Both the position numbers and the translations under genes were made by a program. This document shows positions 16,500-25,315 of a stretch of DNA of 64,000 nt, one piece after another. How positions within the stretch are numbered: position 1 is the first letter of the stretch; the number at the start of each line of letters is the position of its first letter. The stretch is from DASYLJ01 sp964432595 (lineage in GTDB: Bacteria; Desulfobacterota; Binatia; DP-6), in NCBI GenBank assembly GCA_964432595.1, contig CAYSOF010000026.1, positions 22,154 to 86,153 of the forward strand. Reading direction: 5' to 3'. A model generated the notes under the pieces. The model did no database searches, was not told the DNA's origin, and worked only from the letters and a program-made list of their open reading frames with translations.

Positions 16500-18028
16500 C
16501 ACAGGTGCTCCGCCAGGTGCACGGCCTGCACGACCGCCCGCGCCTTGTTGACGCACTCGCGATGCTCGGCTTCGGGATCGGAATCGGCGACGATGCCGGC
16601 ACCCGCCTGGATGAACGCGCGCCCGCCGCGCATCAGGACGCAGCGGATCGCGATGCACGTGTCCATCGTGCCGCCGAAGCCGAAGTAGCCGACCGCGCCG
16701 CCGTACGTCCCGCGGCGCACCGGCTCGAGCTCCTCGATGATCTCCATGGCGCGGATCTTCGGTGCGCCCGTGAGCGTGCCGGCGGGGAACGTCGCGCGGA
16801 ACGCGTCGAAGCAGTCCGCGCCCGGCGCCAGCTGCCCGCGGACGTTCGAGACGATGTGCATGACGTGGGAATAGCGCTCGATGACGAAGGACTCCGTCAC
16901 CTCGACCGACCCGGTGCGCGACACGCGGCCGACGTCGTTGCGGCCGAGGTCGAGCAGCATCACGTGCTCGGCGATCTCCTTCGGGTCGGCGAGGAGCTCG
17001 TCGGCCAGCGCCTGATCCTCGCGCTCCATGGTGCCGCGCGGCCGCGTGCCCGCAATGGGGCGCACGGTGAGCTCGCCGTCCTCGACGCGTGCCATCACCT
17101 CGGGCGACGCACCGGCGAGCGCGTACGGGCCCATCGCCAGGTAGAACATGTAGGGCGACGGATTCACCGCGCGCAGACAGCGGTAGACGTTGAAGGGCGG
17201 CGCCGAGAGCGGCAGCTCGAAGCGCTGCGCGAGCACCACCTGGATGACGTCGCCGGCGCGGATGTACTCCTTCGCCCGACCGACGATCGCCTGGTACGCC
17301 GCCGGCGTGAAGTTCGATCGCACCTCGGCGGGCGCCGGATCGCTCGGCGGCGACGACGGCGGCTCGACCGGTGGCTCGGCGAGCCGTGCCACCAGCGCGT
17401 CGATGCGGGCGACGGCCTCGTCGTACGCAGCATCCGGCGAGACGCCCGGCCGCACGTGCGCGTGCGCCACCACCTTGATCGTCTGCTTCACGTTGTCGAA
17501 GACGAGCAGGCTGTCGGCCAGCATCATGCACGTCTCGGGCAGCGCGAGGTCGTCGTCGGCGCTCGCCGGGAGGCGCTCGAACGAGCGCACCATGTCGTAG
17601 CCGACGAAGCCCACGGCCCCGCCGACGAAGCGCGGCAGTCCCGGCACGTCGACGGGCTCGTACGCCGCCAGCATGCGCTGCAGCTCGCCGAGCGGATCGT
17701 CGGTGGTGCGTCGCTCGGTCCCCTGCCCCGGCGTCTCGATCTCGACGGCACGATCGCGCACGCGCAGCACCTGCCGCGGCTCGGTGCCGAGGAACGTGAA
17801 GCGGCCCCAACGCTCGCCGCCCTGCACGCTCTCGAGGAGGAAGCCGTACGGCCCGCGATGCACCTTGAGGAAGGCCGACACCGGCGTCTCCAGGTCGGCG
17901 AGGATGTCGCGCCACACCGGCACGAGGTTGCCGCGCTCGGCCAGCGCACGGAACTCGTCCCGCGGCGGCGAGGTGTCGCCGCGGCGCAGGGTGCGCGCGG
18001 CGTCGCTCGCGCGGGACGCGGTCGTCAT
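16499..18028 (-). CDS. trpE: Anthranilate synthase component I
   Basis: Makes anthranilate from chorismate. It has 509 residues, with an N-terminal regulatory domain (FLKVHRGPYGFLLES, likely tryptophan-binding) and a C-terminal chorismate domain holding the motifs RPIAGTRPRG, DLGRNDVGRVS and GTLTGAPKIRAMEII. The ATG at 18028 overlaps the SPOR gene stop as ATGA. No leader peptide or attenuator can exist between them, so trp expression probably follows the argS-SPOR transcript or an internal promoter. Confidence 0.95.
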   Translation of the reverse strand: MTTASRASDAARTLRRGDTSPPRDEFRALAERGNLVPVWRDILADLETPVSAFLKVHRGPYGFLLESVQGGERWGRFTFLGTEPRQVLRVRDRAVEIETPGQGTERRTTDDPLGELQRMLAAYEPVDVPGLPRFVGGAVGFVGYDMVRSFERLPASADDDLALPETCMMLADSLLVFDNVKQTIKVVAHAHVRPGVSPDAAYDEAVARIDALVARLAEPPVEPPSSPPSDPAPAEVRSNFTPAAYQAIVGRAKEYIRAGDVIQVVLAQRFELPLSAPPFNVYRCLRAVNPSPYMFYLAMGPYALAGASPEVMARVEDGELTVRPIAGTRPRGTMEREDQALADELLADPKEIAEHVMLLDLGRNDVGRVSRTGSVEVTESFVIERYSHVMHIVSNVRGQLAPGADCFDAFRATFPAGTLTGAPKIRAMEIIEELEPVRRGTYGGAVGYFGFGGTMDTCIAIRCVLMRGGRAFIQAGAGIVADSDPEAEHRECVNKARAVVQAVHLAEHL

Positions 18029-18852
18029 TCGGCGGCCACGAAGGCGTGTGACACGCCGTCGCGCTCGCGGAGCTTGCGCATGACCTCGCTGGCCTGCTCC
18101 GAGGTGGCGTAGCGGCCGATGCGCAGCCGGTACCACGTGTCGCCGTCGCGCCGGACGCTGACGAGCGTCGCCTGGTAGCCCTTGCCGCGCAGGCTCGACA
18201 GCAGCGCGTCGGCCGCGGCACGGTCGCGCGTGGGGCTCGCCTCGACGGTGAAGCCGCGCTTCACCGTCGGCTTCGGGGCTTCCGGCTTGGCGGTCGCGAC
18301 CTGGAGCCGCGGCAGCGCCGTCGACGGCGGCGTGCCCGCCGCCGCCACCGTGGTGGCCGTCGCCGCGCCGTCATGCGCGGTGCCGGCGCCGGTCGGCGCC
18401 GGCACCGGACGCGCGGCCTGCGCCACCGGCTTCGTCGGAGCCGCACCGGTCGCCGGCCGCGCGGGCGGCGGCAGCGTCGGCGGCGGGGTCGCCGCGCGCG
18501 GAGGCACGGTGCCGTGCACGGGCGGCGTCGGCGCGGCGGCCGTCGGGCCGCTGGCCGCGGGCGCCGGCTTCGGGACGTGGCCGCCGTCGCGTCCAGCGCG
18601 GTCACCGGTCACGAGCGTCTCGTAGAAGGTGAACTCCGTGGCCGCCTTCGGGCGCTGCCCCTCGGCGGGCACCTCCGACGTGACCGGCAAGCGCACGACG
18701 CGCTCCTCCATGCCGAGCCGACGCTCCTGGGTGCCTTTGCCGGTGTAGAAGCCGAGGCCGTAGACCAGCCCGCAGGTGACCAGCCAGGCCGTGAACAGGA
18801 TCAGCCGATCGAGGAACCGCAATCCGACTCGTGCCGGCGCCGCCTTGGCCAT
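18025..18852 (-). CDS. SPOR-domain membrane protein
   Basis: A 275-residue bitopic inner-membrane protein. A short cytoplasmic N-terminus is followed by one membrane helix (about 16-37, LILFTAWLVTCGLVYGLG), a long Pro/Ala/Thr-rich periplasmic linker (about 90-195), and a C-terminal SPOR domain (about 198-275; GFTVEASPTRDRAAADALL, then WYRLRIGRYATSEQA). SPOR domains bind denuded septal peptidoglycan, so a role in cell division or wall remodelling is inferred. It lies 10 bp after argS and overlaps trpE. An argS-SPOR pairing also occurs in other proteobacteria-like genomes. Confidence 0.85.
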   Translation of the reverse strand: MAKAAPARVGLRFLDRLILFTAWLVTCGLVYGLGFYTGKGTQERRLGMEERVVRLPVTSEVPAEGQRPKAATEFTFYETLVTGDRAGRDGGHVPKPAPAASGPTAAAPTPPVHGTVPPRAATPPPTLPPPARPATGAAPTKPVAQAARPVPAPTGAGTAHDGAATATTVAAAGTPPSTALPRLQVATAKPEAPKPTVKRGFTVEASPTRDRAAADALLSSLRGKGYQATLVSVRRDGDTWYRLRIGRYATSEQASEVMRKLRERDGVSHAFVAAE

Positions 18853-18862
18853 CGCATCCCCC

Positions 18863-20515
18863 TCACATCCGCTCGGGCGCCGTCACGCCGGTGAGCTCGA
18901 GCGCGCTCCGAAGCACCTGCTTCAGACAGCGCACGAGCGCGAGCCGCGCCTGCGTCAACGCCGCATCGTCGGTCAGGATCCGGTGCTGGTTGTAGTAGCG
19001 GTGGAACACGCCCGCGAGCTCCTGCGCGTAGAACGCGAGGCGATGGGGCTCGAGCGTCCGCGCCGCGACCTCGACCACGTCGGGCCACGTCACGAGCGTC
19101 CGGAGCGGCTCCACCTCGGCCTCACCGAGCAACGAGAGATCGGGTGACGCCGCCAGCACGACGCCCGCCGCCTCCGCCTGCCGGAGCACGCTGGCGATGC
19201 GCGCATGCGCGTACTGCACGTAGAACACCGGGTTGTCGCTGCTCTGCTTCTTTGCCAGCTCCAGGTCGAACTCGAGCTGGCTGTCCGCCTTGCGCTGCAG
19301 GAAGAAGAAGCGCGCCGCGTCGGCCCCGACCTCGTCGAGCACCTCGCGCAGCGTGACGAACTCGCCGGCGCGCTTGCCCATGCGCACGGGCTCGCCGCCG
19401 CGGGTGAGGTTCACGAGCTGGACGAGCAGTACGCGGAGCATCGCCGGATCGCCGCCGAGCGCCTGCACGACGGCCTTCAGACGCGAGACGTAGCCGTGGT
19501 GATCGGCACCGAGGACGTTCACGAGCGCGTCGAAGCGGCGCGCGAGCGTCGCCTGGAAATGCGCGATGTCGCCGCCGAAGTACGTCGGTACGCCGCTGCC
19601 GCGCTTCACGGCGCGGTCCTTCTCGTCGCCGGCGATCGTCGTCTTGAAGAAGAGCGCGCCATCGGCTTCGTACAGGAGGTCGGGCGGGATGGTCGCGAGC
19701 GCGCGCTCGAGCGCGTTGCTCTCGTGCAGCTGCCGCTCGCTGACGAAGTGATCGAACCGCACGCCGAACCGCTCGAGGTCTCGTCGGATCTCATCGAGCA
19801 GCACGCGGCCGGCGAAGTCGCGGCACCGGGCGAGCGCTTCCTCCTCCGGCAGCGCCACGAGGCCGTCGCCGACCTCCGCGCGCAGCTGCGTCGCCACGTC
19901 GATCAGGTACTCGCCGGGATAGCCGCCTTCGGGAATCTCGATCTGCTCGCCGAGGAGCTGGCGGTAGCGGGCGAACGTGGAGCGCGCGAGCGTCTCCATC
20001 TGGTTGCCGTAGTCGTTGACGTAGTACTCGCGCTCGACGTCCCAGCCCTGCGCGGCGAGCAGCCGCGCGACGACGTCGCCGATGACGGCGCCGCGGCCGT
20101 GGCCGATGTGCAGCGGACCGGTCGGGTTCGCGCTGACGAACTCGACCTGGACGCGCTTGCCGGCGCCGGCCGTGCCGCGCCCGTAGGCGTCACCGAGCTC
20201 GAGGGCCTCGGCGAGCAGGTGCCGCCAGAAGGCCTGCGAGGCGCGGAAATTGATGAAGCCTGGACCGGCGATCTCGGTCGACGCGATCCACCCGTTCGGG
20301 TCCTTCAGGTGGTCGATGACGATCTGGGCGACGGCGCGCGGCGGCTTCTTCACCTCGCGCGCGAGCATCATGGCGACGTTGCACGCGAGGTCGCCGAAGG
20401 CGGGATCGCTCGGGACGTCGAGGGTGAACGCCGGAAGCGTCCGGACCTGCAAGAGGCCCGCCCCGATGGCGTCGTTCAGCGCTTCCCGGACTAGTGCTTC
20501 AAGCTGTCGCTTCAT
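18863..20515 (-). CDS. argS: Arginyl-tRNA synthetase
   Basis: Class Ia synthetase charging tRNA-Arg. It has 550 residues from the ATG at 20515 (MKRQLEALV); 14 further upstream codons are open but unlikely to be used. The HIGH motif is GPLHIGHGRG, preceded by EFVSANPTGP. The KMSKS equivalent is the degenerate MGKRAG, usual for ArgRS. The C-terminal DALR anticodon domain ends in LLELTGVTAPERM-like sequence. A 193-bp gap with two hairpins separates it from rplQ. Confidence 0.95.
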   Translation of the reverse strand: MKRQLEALVREALNDAIGAGLLQVRTLPAFTLDVPSDPAFGDLACNVAMMLAREVKKPPRAVAQIVIDHLKDPNGWIASTEIAGPGFINFRASQAFWRHLLAEALELGDAYGRGTAGAGKRVQVEFVSANPTGPLHIGHGRGAVIGDVVARLLAAQGWDVEREYYVNDYGNQMETLARSTFARYRQLLGEQIEIPEGGYPGEYLIDVATQLRAEVGDGLVALPEEEALARCRDFAGRVLLDEIRRDLERFGVRFDHFVSERQLHESNALERALATIPPDLLYEADGALFFKTTIAGDEKDRAVKRGSGVPTYFGGDIAHFQATLARRFDALVNVLGADHHGYVSRLKAVVQALGGDPAMLRVLLVQLVNLTRGGEPVRMGKRAGEFVTLREVLDEVGADAARFFFLQRKADSQLEFDLELAKKQSSDNPVFYVQYAHARIASVLRQAEAAGVVLAASPDLSLLGEAEVEPLRTLVTWPDVVEVAARTLEPHRLAFYAQELAGVFHRYYNQHRILTDDAALTQARLALVRCLKQVLRSALELTGVTAPERM

Positions 20516-20595
20516 CCCGGCTCGCGCGCCAAAGACGGCCGCCGTAGCGCGCATCAATGGCCCGGGGAGCGTCGAACATGCACGGGTTGTATACG

Positions 20596-20620
20596 TCGGG
20601 TCGACCTTCGGTCAACCCGA
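20596..20620 (-). terminator. Hairpin in the rplQ-argS gap, possible terminator of the ribosomal supercluster
   Basis: Arms 20596-20606 and 20610-20620 pair over 11 bp with one mismatch around a 3-nt loop. It lies about 90 bp past the rplQ stop and 80 bp before the argS start. No clear T-run follows on the minus strand, so termination is only a possibility. Confidence 0.4.
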
Positions 20621-20654
20621 GGTAGCTTTGAAGCGGGCGCATCCGCGCGACCTG

Positions 20655-20684
20655 CATGTCGCGGCCGGCGAAGCCGGCGCGACA
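20655..20684. repeat. REP-like palindrome, copy 2
   Basis: An exact 30/30 match, in inverted orientation, to 1839-1868. It lies 24 bp past the rplQ stop. Partial identity continues on the outer side (GCGCGGA shared). Two perfect copies 19 kb apart, both in gaps after a gene, support a dispersed palindromic repeat family. Confidence 0.6.
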
Positions 20685-20708
20685 CGACGTGGCCCGCCCG
20701 CGGGAGGC

Positions 20709-21167
20709 TCAGCCCGCGGCCGCCTTCTTGCGCGGCTCCTGGCCTTCCTTCGCAGCCGCCTTGCGGCGCGGAGCCTTCTTCTTCTTGCCGCCCTGCTCCG
20801 CCTCGGAGCCGGCGCGGTCGACGAGCTCGACCATCGAGATCGAGGCCGCGTCACCGGCGCGGACGCCCAGCTTCACCACCCGGGTGTAGCCACCGGCGCG
20901 GCTCGCGTAGCGGGGCGCGAGCTCCTCGAACAGCTTCTTCACGACGCTGGCGCGGCAGAGCACGACGGCGGCACGGCGGCGGGCATGGAGCGTGCCCTCC
21001 TTGCCGAGCGTGATCATGCGGTCGCCCCAGCGCTTCAGCTCCTTGGCCTTCGCGTCGGTCGTGCGTACGGCTTCGTGCTGCAGCAGCGCGGTGACGAGGT
21101 TCCGCAGCAGCGCCTTCCTGTGGGACGGCGACCGTCCCAGCTTCTTTCCTGCGACGCGATGGCGCAT
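20709..21167 (-). CDS. rplQ: 50S ribosomal protein L17
   Basis: Large-subunit protein near the exit tunnel. It has 152 residues. The L17 core (MRHRVAGKKLGRSPSHRKAL, then ELAPRY and RAGGYTRV) is followed by a Lys/Ala-rich tail of about 35 residues that is longer than in E. coli. It is the last gene of the supercluster, 3 bp after rpoA. Confidence 0.95.
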   Translation of the reverse strand: MRHRVAGKKLGRSPSHRKALLRNLVTALLQHEAVRTTDAKAKELKRWGDRMITLGKEGTLHARRRAAVVLCRASVVKKLFEELAPRYASRAGGYTRVVKLGVRAGDAASISMVELVDRAGSEAEQGGKKKKAPRRKAAAKEGQEPRKKAAAG

Positions 21168-21170
21168 GGC

Positions 21171-22235
21171 TCAGGCGGTTTCCTTCTCGCGGGCGAGCCG
21201 CTTGCGATCGAGGTCCTCGCGCGACGGGTAGTTCTCGAGGCGCATGCCGAGCCCGAGGCCCATCTCGTGGAGGATCTCCTTGATCTCGTTCAGCGACTTG
21301 CGACCGAAGTTCTTGGTCTTGAGCATCTCCTGCTCGGTCTTCTGCACCAGCTCGCCGAGGTAGCGGATGTCGGCGTTCTGGAGGCAGTTGGCGGAGCGGA
21401 CGCTGAGCTCCAGGTCCTCGACCGGACGGAACAGGTTGTCGTTGACCGGGATCTCGCGACCTTCTTCGTCGCCGCCGGGCACGACCTGCTCTTCGAAGTT
21501 GACGAAGATCGACAGCTGCTCCTGGAGGATGCGAGCCGCGTAGGCGACGGCGTCTTCCGGGCGCACGCTTCCGTCGGTGTACACCTCGAGGGCCAGCCGA
21601 TCGTAGTCGGTGCGCTGCCCGACGCGCGCGTTCGTCACGACGAAGTTGACCTTCGTGACGGGCGAGAAGATCGCGTCGATCGGAATGGTACCGACGGGGT
21701 CGCCCTCGCGCTTGTTGCGGTCGGCCGGCACGTAGCCGCGGCCGAGCCGGATGACGAGCTCCATGTCGAGCTCGGCGTCCTTGGCGAGCGTCGCGATGTG
21801 CTGGTGCGGGCTGAGCACCTCGATCGCCGGGCCGCCCTGGATGTCGGCCGCCGTGATCACCTTGTCGCCGCGGACGCGGATGTGCGCGACCTCTTCGGTG
21901 GCGCCGTCGTTCAGCTTGACGCGCACCTCCTTCAGGTTGAGCACCATGTCGGTGACGTCCTCGGCGACGCCCGGCAGCGTGGAGAACTCGTGCAGCACGC
22001 CGTTGACGCGGACGCCGACGATCGCCGCGCCCTGCAGCGACGACAGCAGCACGCGCCGGAGCGCGTTGCCCACGGTGGTGCCGTAGCCGCGCTCGAACGG
22101 CTCGCCGAAGAATTTGCCGTAGGTGGGCGTGAGGCTCTTCTCGTCCACCTCGAGGCGCTTCGGCTTGATCAGCTCACGCCAGTTGCTCTGGACGACCGCA
22201 CCAGGACGCGGCAATTCGGATTCCTGAAACTCCAT
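21171..22235 (-). CDS. rpoA: RNA polymerase subunit alpha
   Basis: Alpha dimer nucleates polymerase assembly. It has 354 residues, about 25 more than in E. coli. The N-terminal domain carries FGEPFERGYGTTVGNALRRVLLSS. The C-terminal domain (about 265-335) carries ELSVRSANCLQNADI and GRKSLNEIKE, the contacts for UP elements and activators. The tail is Arg/Glu-rich. It lies between rpsD and rplQ as in most bacteria. Confidence 0.97.
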   Translation of the reverse strand: MEFQESELPRPGAVVQSNWRELIKPKRLEVDEKSLTPTYGKFFGEPFERGYGTTVGNALRRVLLSSLQGAAIVGVRVNGVLHEFSTLPGVAEDVTDMVLNLKEVRVKLNDGATEEVAHIRVRGDKVITAADIQGGPAIEVLSPHQHIATLAKDAELDMELVIRLGRGYVPADRNKREGDPVGTIPIDAIFSPVTKVNFVVTNARVGQRTDYDRLALEVYTDGSVRPEDAVAYAARILQEQLSIFVNFEEQVVPGGDEEGREIPVNDNLFRPVEDLELSVRSANCLQNADIRYLGELVQKTEQEMLKTKNFGRKSLNEIKEILHEMGLGLGMRLENYPSREDLDRKRLAREKETA

Positions 22236-22269
22236 TGACGCCTTCCTCTGATCGTTGGCTACGTTCGCT

Positions 22270-22896
22270 CTACTTCGAGTAGAGCTCGACGACCAGCTTC
22301 TCGTTGATGGGCATGGTGAGATCCGAGCGCACCGGCAGCGCCTTCACGCGACCGGCGAACTGCTCCGGGGTCACCTCGAGCCAGTCCGGCACGCCACGGC
22401 GCTGCACCAGCTCGAGTGCTTCCTGGATCCGGGTCACCTTGCGGCTCTTCTCGCGGACGGCGATCGCGTCCCCGGCACGCACCAGGTACGAGGGGATGTT
22501 GACCTTGCGGCCGTTCACCTCGAAGTGGCCGTGCCGCACGAGCTGCCGCGCCTCGGCGCGCGACGTCGCGAAGCCCACGCGGTAGACGATGTTGTCGAGC
22601 CGGCGCTCGAGCAGCTGGAGCAGCGTCTCACCGGTGACGCCCTTCGAGCGGTCCGCCATGTCGAAGTAGCGACGGAACTGCCCTTCGAGCACGCCGTACA
22701 TCCGGCGCAGCTTCTGCTTCTCGCGCAGCTGGAGGGAGTACTCGGAGAACTTCGGGCGCGCCTGTCCGTGCTCGCCGGGGGGATAGTTGCGGCGCTCGAT
22801 GGCGCACTTGTCGGTGTAGCAGCGCTCCCCCTTGAGGAAGAGCTTCAATCCCTCGCGACGGCAGAGCCGGCAGGACGGTCCAGTGTATCGAGCCAC
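22270..22896 (-). CDS. rpsD: 30S ribosomal protein S4
   Basis: 16S rRNA-binding assembly initiator. It has 208 residues with a GTG start. The N-terminus has the zinc-type cysteine set (Cys9, Cys12, Cys26, Cys31: SCRLCRR and CYTDKC), so this is the C+ form. The S4 RNA-binding domain (LERRLDNIVYRVGFA, RQLVRHGHF) follows. It lies in the alpha operon between rpsK and rpoA. Confidence 0.96.
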   Translation of the reverse strand: MARYTGPSCRLCRREGLKLFLKGERCYTDKCAIERRNYPPGEHGQARPKFSEYSLQLREKQKLRRMYGVLEGQFRRYFDMADRSKGVTGETLLQLLERRLDNIVYRVGFATSRAEARQLVRHGHFEVNGRKVNIPSYLVRAGDAIAVREKSRKVTRIQEALELVQRRGVPDWLEVTPEQFAGRVKALPVRSDLTMPINEKLVVELYSK

Positions 22897-22905
22897 GTCT
22901 TTTCC

Positions 22906-23328
22906 TCAGACCCGCCGCCGCTTCGGCGGCCGGCACCCATTGTGGGGGATCGGCGTCACGTCCTTGATGATGCTCACCGTGAATCCCGCTGCCTGGAGAC
23001 TGCGAAGGGCGGACTCACGGCCCGACCCGGGGCCCTTCACGTAGACCTGCACGTGCCGCATGCCCATCTCGGCCGCCTTGCGCGCCGCCGCTTCGGCCGC
23101 GACCTGCGCGGCGAACGGCGTACCCTTGCGCGACCCCTTGAACCCGCACGATCCCGCGCTCGACCAGACGAGCACGTTCCCCTGCGGGTCGCTCACCGTG
23201 ATGATCGTATTGTTGAAGGTGGAGTGGATGTGCAACACCCCTTCGGCGACGAGGCGCTTCGCCTTCTTGCGTCGAACCGGCGCCTCGGCCCCGGCGGCCT
23301 TGCCGCCGCCTTCCTGCTGCTTTGCCAC
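22906..23328 (-). CDS. rpsK: 30S ribosomal protein S11
   Basis: Platform protein of the small subunit. It has 140 residues with a GTG start. An N-terminal Lys/Ala-rich extension precedes the core (HIHSTFNNTIITVSD, GFKGSRKGTPFAAQ, DVTPIPHNGCRPPKRRRV). It lies between rpsM and rpsD. Confidence 0.96.
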   Translation of the reverse strand: MAKQQEGGGKAAGAEAPVRRKKAKRLVAEGVLHIHSTFNNTIITVSDPQGNVLVWSSAGSCGFKGSRKGTPFAAQVAAEAAARKAAEMGMRHVQVYVKGPGSGRESALRSLQAAGFTVSIIKDVTPIPHNGCRPPKRRRV

Positions 23329-23369
23329 GCGTCCTCCTTACGACTTCGCTGCCATGAGCTCGTCAGCCC

Positions 23370-23750
23370 TTACTTGGAGGGCGCGGGCTTCTTCCCGGCG
23401 ATGGCGCGTCGCGGTCCCTTGCGGGTGCGCGCGTTGGTGTGGGTGCGCTGACCACGCGCCGGCAGGTTCCGGCGGTGACGGAGGCCGCGGTAGCAGCCCA
23501 GGTCGACGAGGCGCTTGATGTTGCCCGCGATGTCGCGGCGCAGGTCGCCTTCCACCTTGTAGCTGGCGTCGATCTCGCGACGGATGCGGTTCACCTCGTC
23601 GTCGGTCAGATCGTCGCTCTTGCGCGCGGGATCGACCTCGGCCGCCGTGCAGATGCTCGACGCCGACGCGCGGCCGATACCGAAGATGTAGGTGAGCGCG
23701 ATGTCCATGCGCTTGTTGCGGGGCAGGTCCACCCCTGCGATGCGTGCCAC
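23370..23750 (-). CDS. rpsM: 30S ribosomal protein S13
   Basis: Head protein contacting the P-site tRNA and subunit bridges. It has 126 residues with a GTG start. It begins ARIAGVDLPRNKRMDIALTY and carries the conserved CYRGLRHRRNLPARGQRT and NARTRKGPRR near the C-terminus. Confidence 0.96.
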   Translation of the reverse strand: MARIAGVDLPRNKRMDIALTYIFGIGRASASSICTAAEVDPARKSDDLTDDEVNRIRREIDASYKVEGDLRRDIAGNIKRLVDLGCYRGLRHRRNLPARGQRTHTNARTRKGPRRAIAGKKPAPSK

Positions 23751-23763
23751 TCTGGTCGCCCTC

Positions 23764-23877
23764 CTACCCTTGCCGCTGCTTGTGCCGGGGGTTCTCGCAC
23801 AGGACGCGGATGACGCCCTGGCGACGGATGACTTTGCATTTCCTGCAGATCGGTTTCACCGATGCGCGTACTTTCAT
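23764..23877 (-). CDS. rpmJ: 50S ribosomal protein L36
   Basis: A 37-residue protein read directly from the minus strand (MKVRASVKPICRKCKVIRRQ at its start). It keeps the zinc ligands Cys11, Cys14, Cys27 and His32, so it is the zinc-binding form. It lies between map and rpsM. infA, often placed here, is absent. Confidence 0.95.
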   Translation of the reverse strand: MKVRASVKPICRKCKVIRRQGVIRVLCENPRHKQRQG

Positions 23878-23906
23878 GATCGTGTCTCCGGCACCGAATC
23901 TCCGGG

Positions 23907-24668
23907 TTAGGGAAGCGAGAGAATATAGGGCCCGTTGGCGGTGACCGCAACGGAGTGCTCGAAGTGGGCCGACAGCCGCCCGTCCCGGGTGGCGGCCGTC
24001 CAGCCGTCGTCCTTCACGTAGACCTCGGGGCGGCCGGCGTTCACCATGGGCTCGATGGCCAGGACCAGGCCTTCCTGCAGGCGGACGCCGCGGTTGCCGG
24101 TGCGATAGTTCGGCACCTGCGGGTCCTCGTGCAGCTTGCGGCCGATGCCGTGGCCGACGAACTCCCGGACCAACGAGTACCCGGCCGACTCGGCCACGTC
24201 CTGGATGGCTCCGGAGATGTCCGCGATGTGTCCGCCGGGCTTGATGGCGTCGATCCCCGCCTTCAACGAGGCGGCGGTGACGTCCATCAGGCGGCGGGCG
24301 TCGTCCGTGACCGCGCCGACGGGGACGGTCCGGGCCGAATCGCCGAAGTACCCCTCGTAGGACACGCCGAAGTCGAGGCCGACAATGTCGCCGTCCCGCA
24401 GGGTGCGGCCCTTCGACGGGATGCCGTGCACGACCTCGTCGTTGATCGAGATGCAGATCGAGGCGGGGAACGTGCGGCCGCCGACCACGTAGCCCTTGAA
24501 GGCCGGCTTCGCGCCGCTCGCCCGCGTCATCTCCTCCGCCAGGGCGTCGAGCTCGAGGGTCGACACCCCCGGCCGAACCTTCGCCTCGACGGCGTCGAGG
24601 ATCTCGGCGACGATCGCGCTCGCCCGCCGCATGCGGTCCAGCTCCTCACGGGACTTGAGGAGGATCAT
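23907..24668 (-). CDS. map: Type I methionine aminopeptidase
   Basis: Removes initiator methionine from nascent proteins. It has 253 residues from the ATG at 24668 (MILLKSREELDRMRRA), which overlaps the adk stop as ATGA. The two-metal centre is complete: two Asp in DFGVSYEGYFGDSART, His in FVGHGIG, Glu in IEPMV and Glu in FEHSVAV. No N-terminal zinc finger, so it is the short bacterial form. Confidence 0.96.
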   Translation of the reverse strand: MILLKSREELDRMRRASAIVAEILDAVEAKVRPGVSTLELDALAEEMTRASGAKPAFKGYVVGGRTFPASICISINDEVVHGIPSKGRTLRDGDIVGLDFGVSYEGYFGDSARTVPVGAVTDDARRLMDVTAASLKAGIDAIKPGGHIADISGAIQDVAESAGYSLVREFVGHGIGRKLHEDPQVPNYRTGNRGVRLQEGLVLAIEPMVNAGRPEVYVKDDGWTAATRDGRLSAHFEHSVAVTANGPYILSLP

Positions 24669-25306
24669 GCGAGGCTCGCCTGGACGCGTCCGAAGACGTC
24701 GTCGCGCTGGCCGGTGCCGACGATCTCCCGGAGCAGGCCCGACTCGCGGTAGAACTGGGCGACCGGGGCGATCTCCCGGGCATGCAGGATCAGTCGGTCG
24801 GCGATGCGGTCCTCCCGATCGTCCTCGCGCTGGACGAGCGCCCCGGGGCAGCGGTCGCACCGCCCGTCTTCCTTCGGCGGCGAGAACTGCAGGTGGAACA
24901 TCGCGCCGCAGCTGGCGCAGACCATGCGGCCGGACAGCCGGCGGACGAGCTCCTCGTGCGGCACCTGCATCGACACCACGGCGTCGAGCCCCCCGCCGTT
25001 GCGGCCGAGGAGCGTGCCCAGGGCGCGGGCCTGCGGGACCGTCCGCGGGAAGCCGTCGAGGATGAACCCGCCGGCGCAGTCGTCGGCCAGGAGGCGCTGC
25101 TCGACGATGCCGATCACGACCTCGTCGGGCACGAGCTGCCCCTGCTCCATGTACCGCTGCGCCGCGAGGCCGAGCTCGCTGCCCTGTCGTTGTGCTTCAC
25201 GAAGGATGTCACCCGTCGAGATCTGCGGAACTCCGAACCGTTCCTGTAGCAACTTGGCCTGCGTGCCCTTGCCCGCTCCCGGGGGGCCGATCATGACCAC
25301 GCGCAC
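24665..25306 (-). CDS. adk: Adenylate kinase
   Basis: Interconverts ATP plus AMP with two ADP. It has 213 residues with a GTG start. The P-loop GPPGAGKGT is at 8-16, the AMP site LDGFPRTV is present, and the LID carries four cysteines (CASC and CDRC) that should bind zinc. Order secY-adk-map is canonical. Confidence 0.96.
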   Translation of the reverse strand: MRVVMIGPPGAGKGTQAKLLQERFGVPQISTGDILREAQRQGSELGLAAQRYMEQGQLVPDEVVIGIVEQRLLADDCAGGFILDGFPRTVPQARALGTLLGRNGGGLDAVVSMQVPHEELVRRLSGRMVCASCGAMFHLQFSPPKEDGRCDRCPGALVQREDDREDRIADRLILHAREIAPVAQFYRESGLLREIVGTGQRDDVFGRVQASLA

Positions 25307-25315
25307 CGCGACGTC

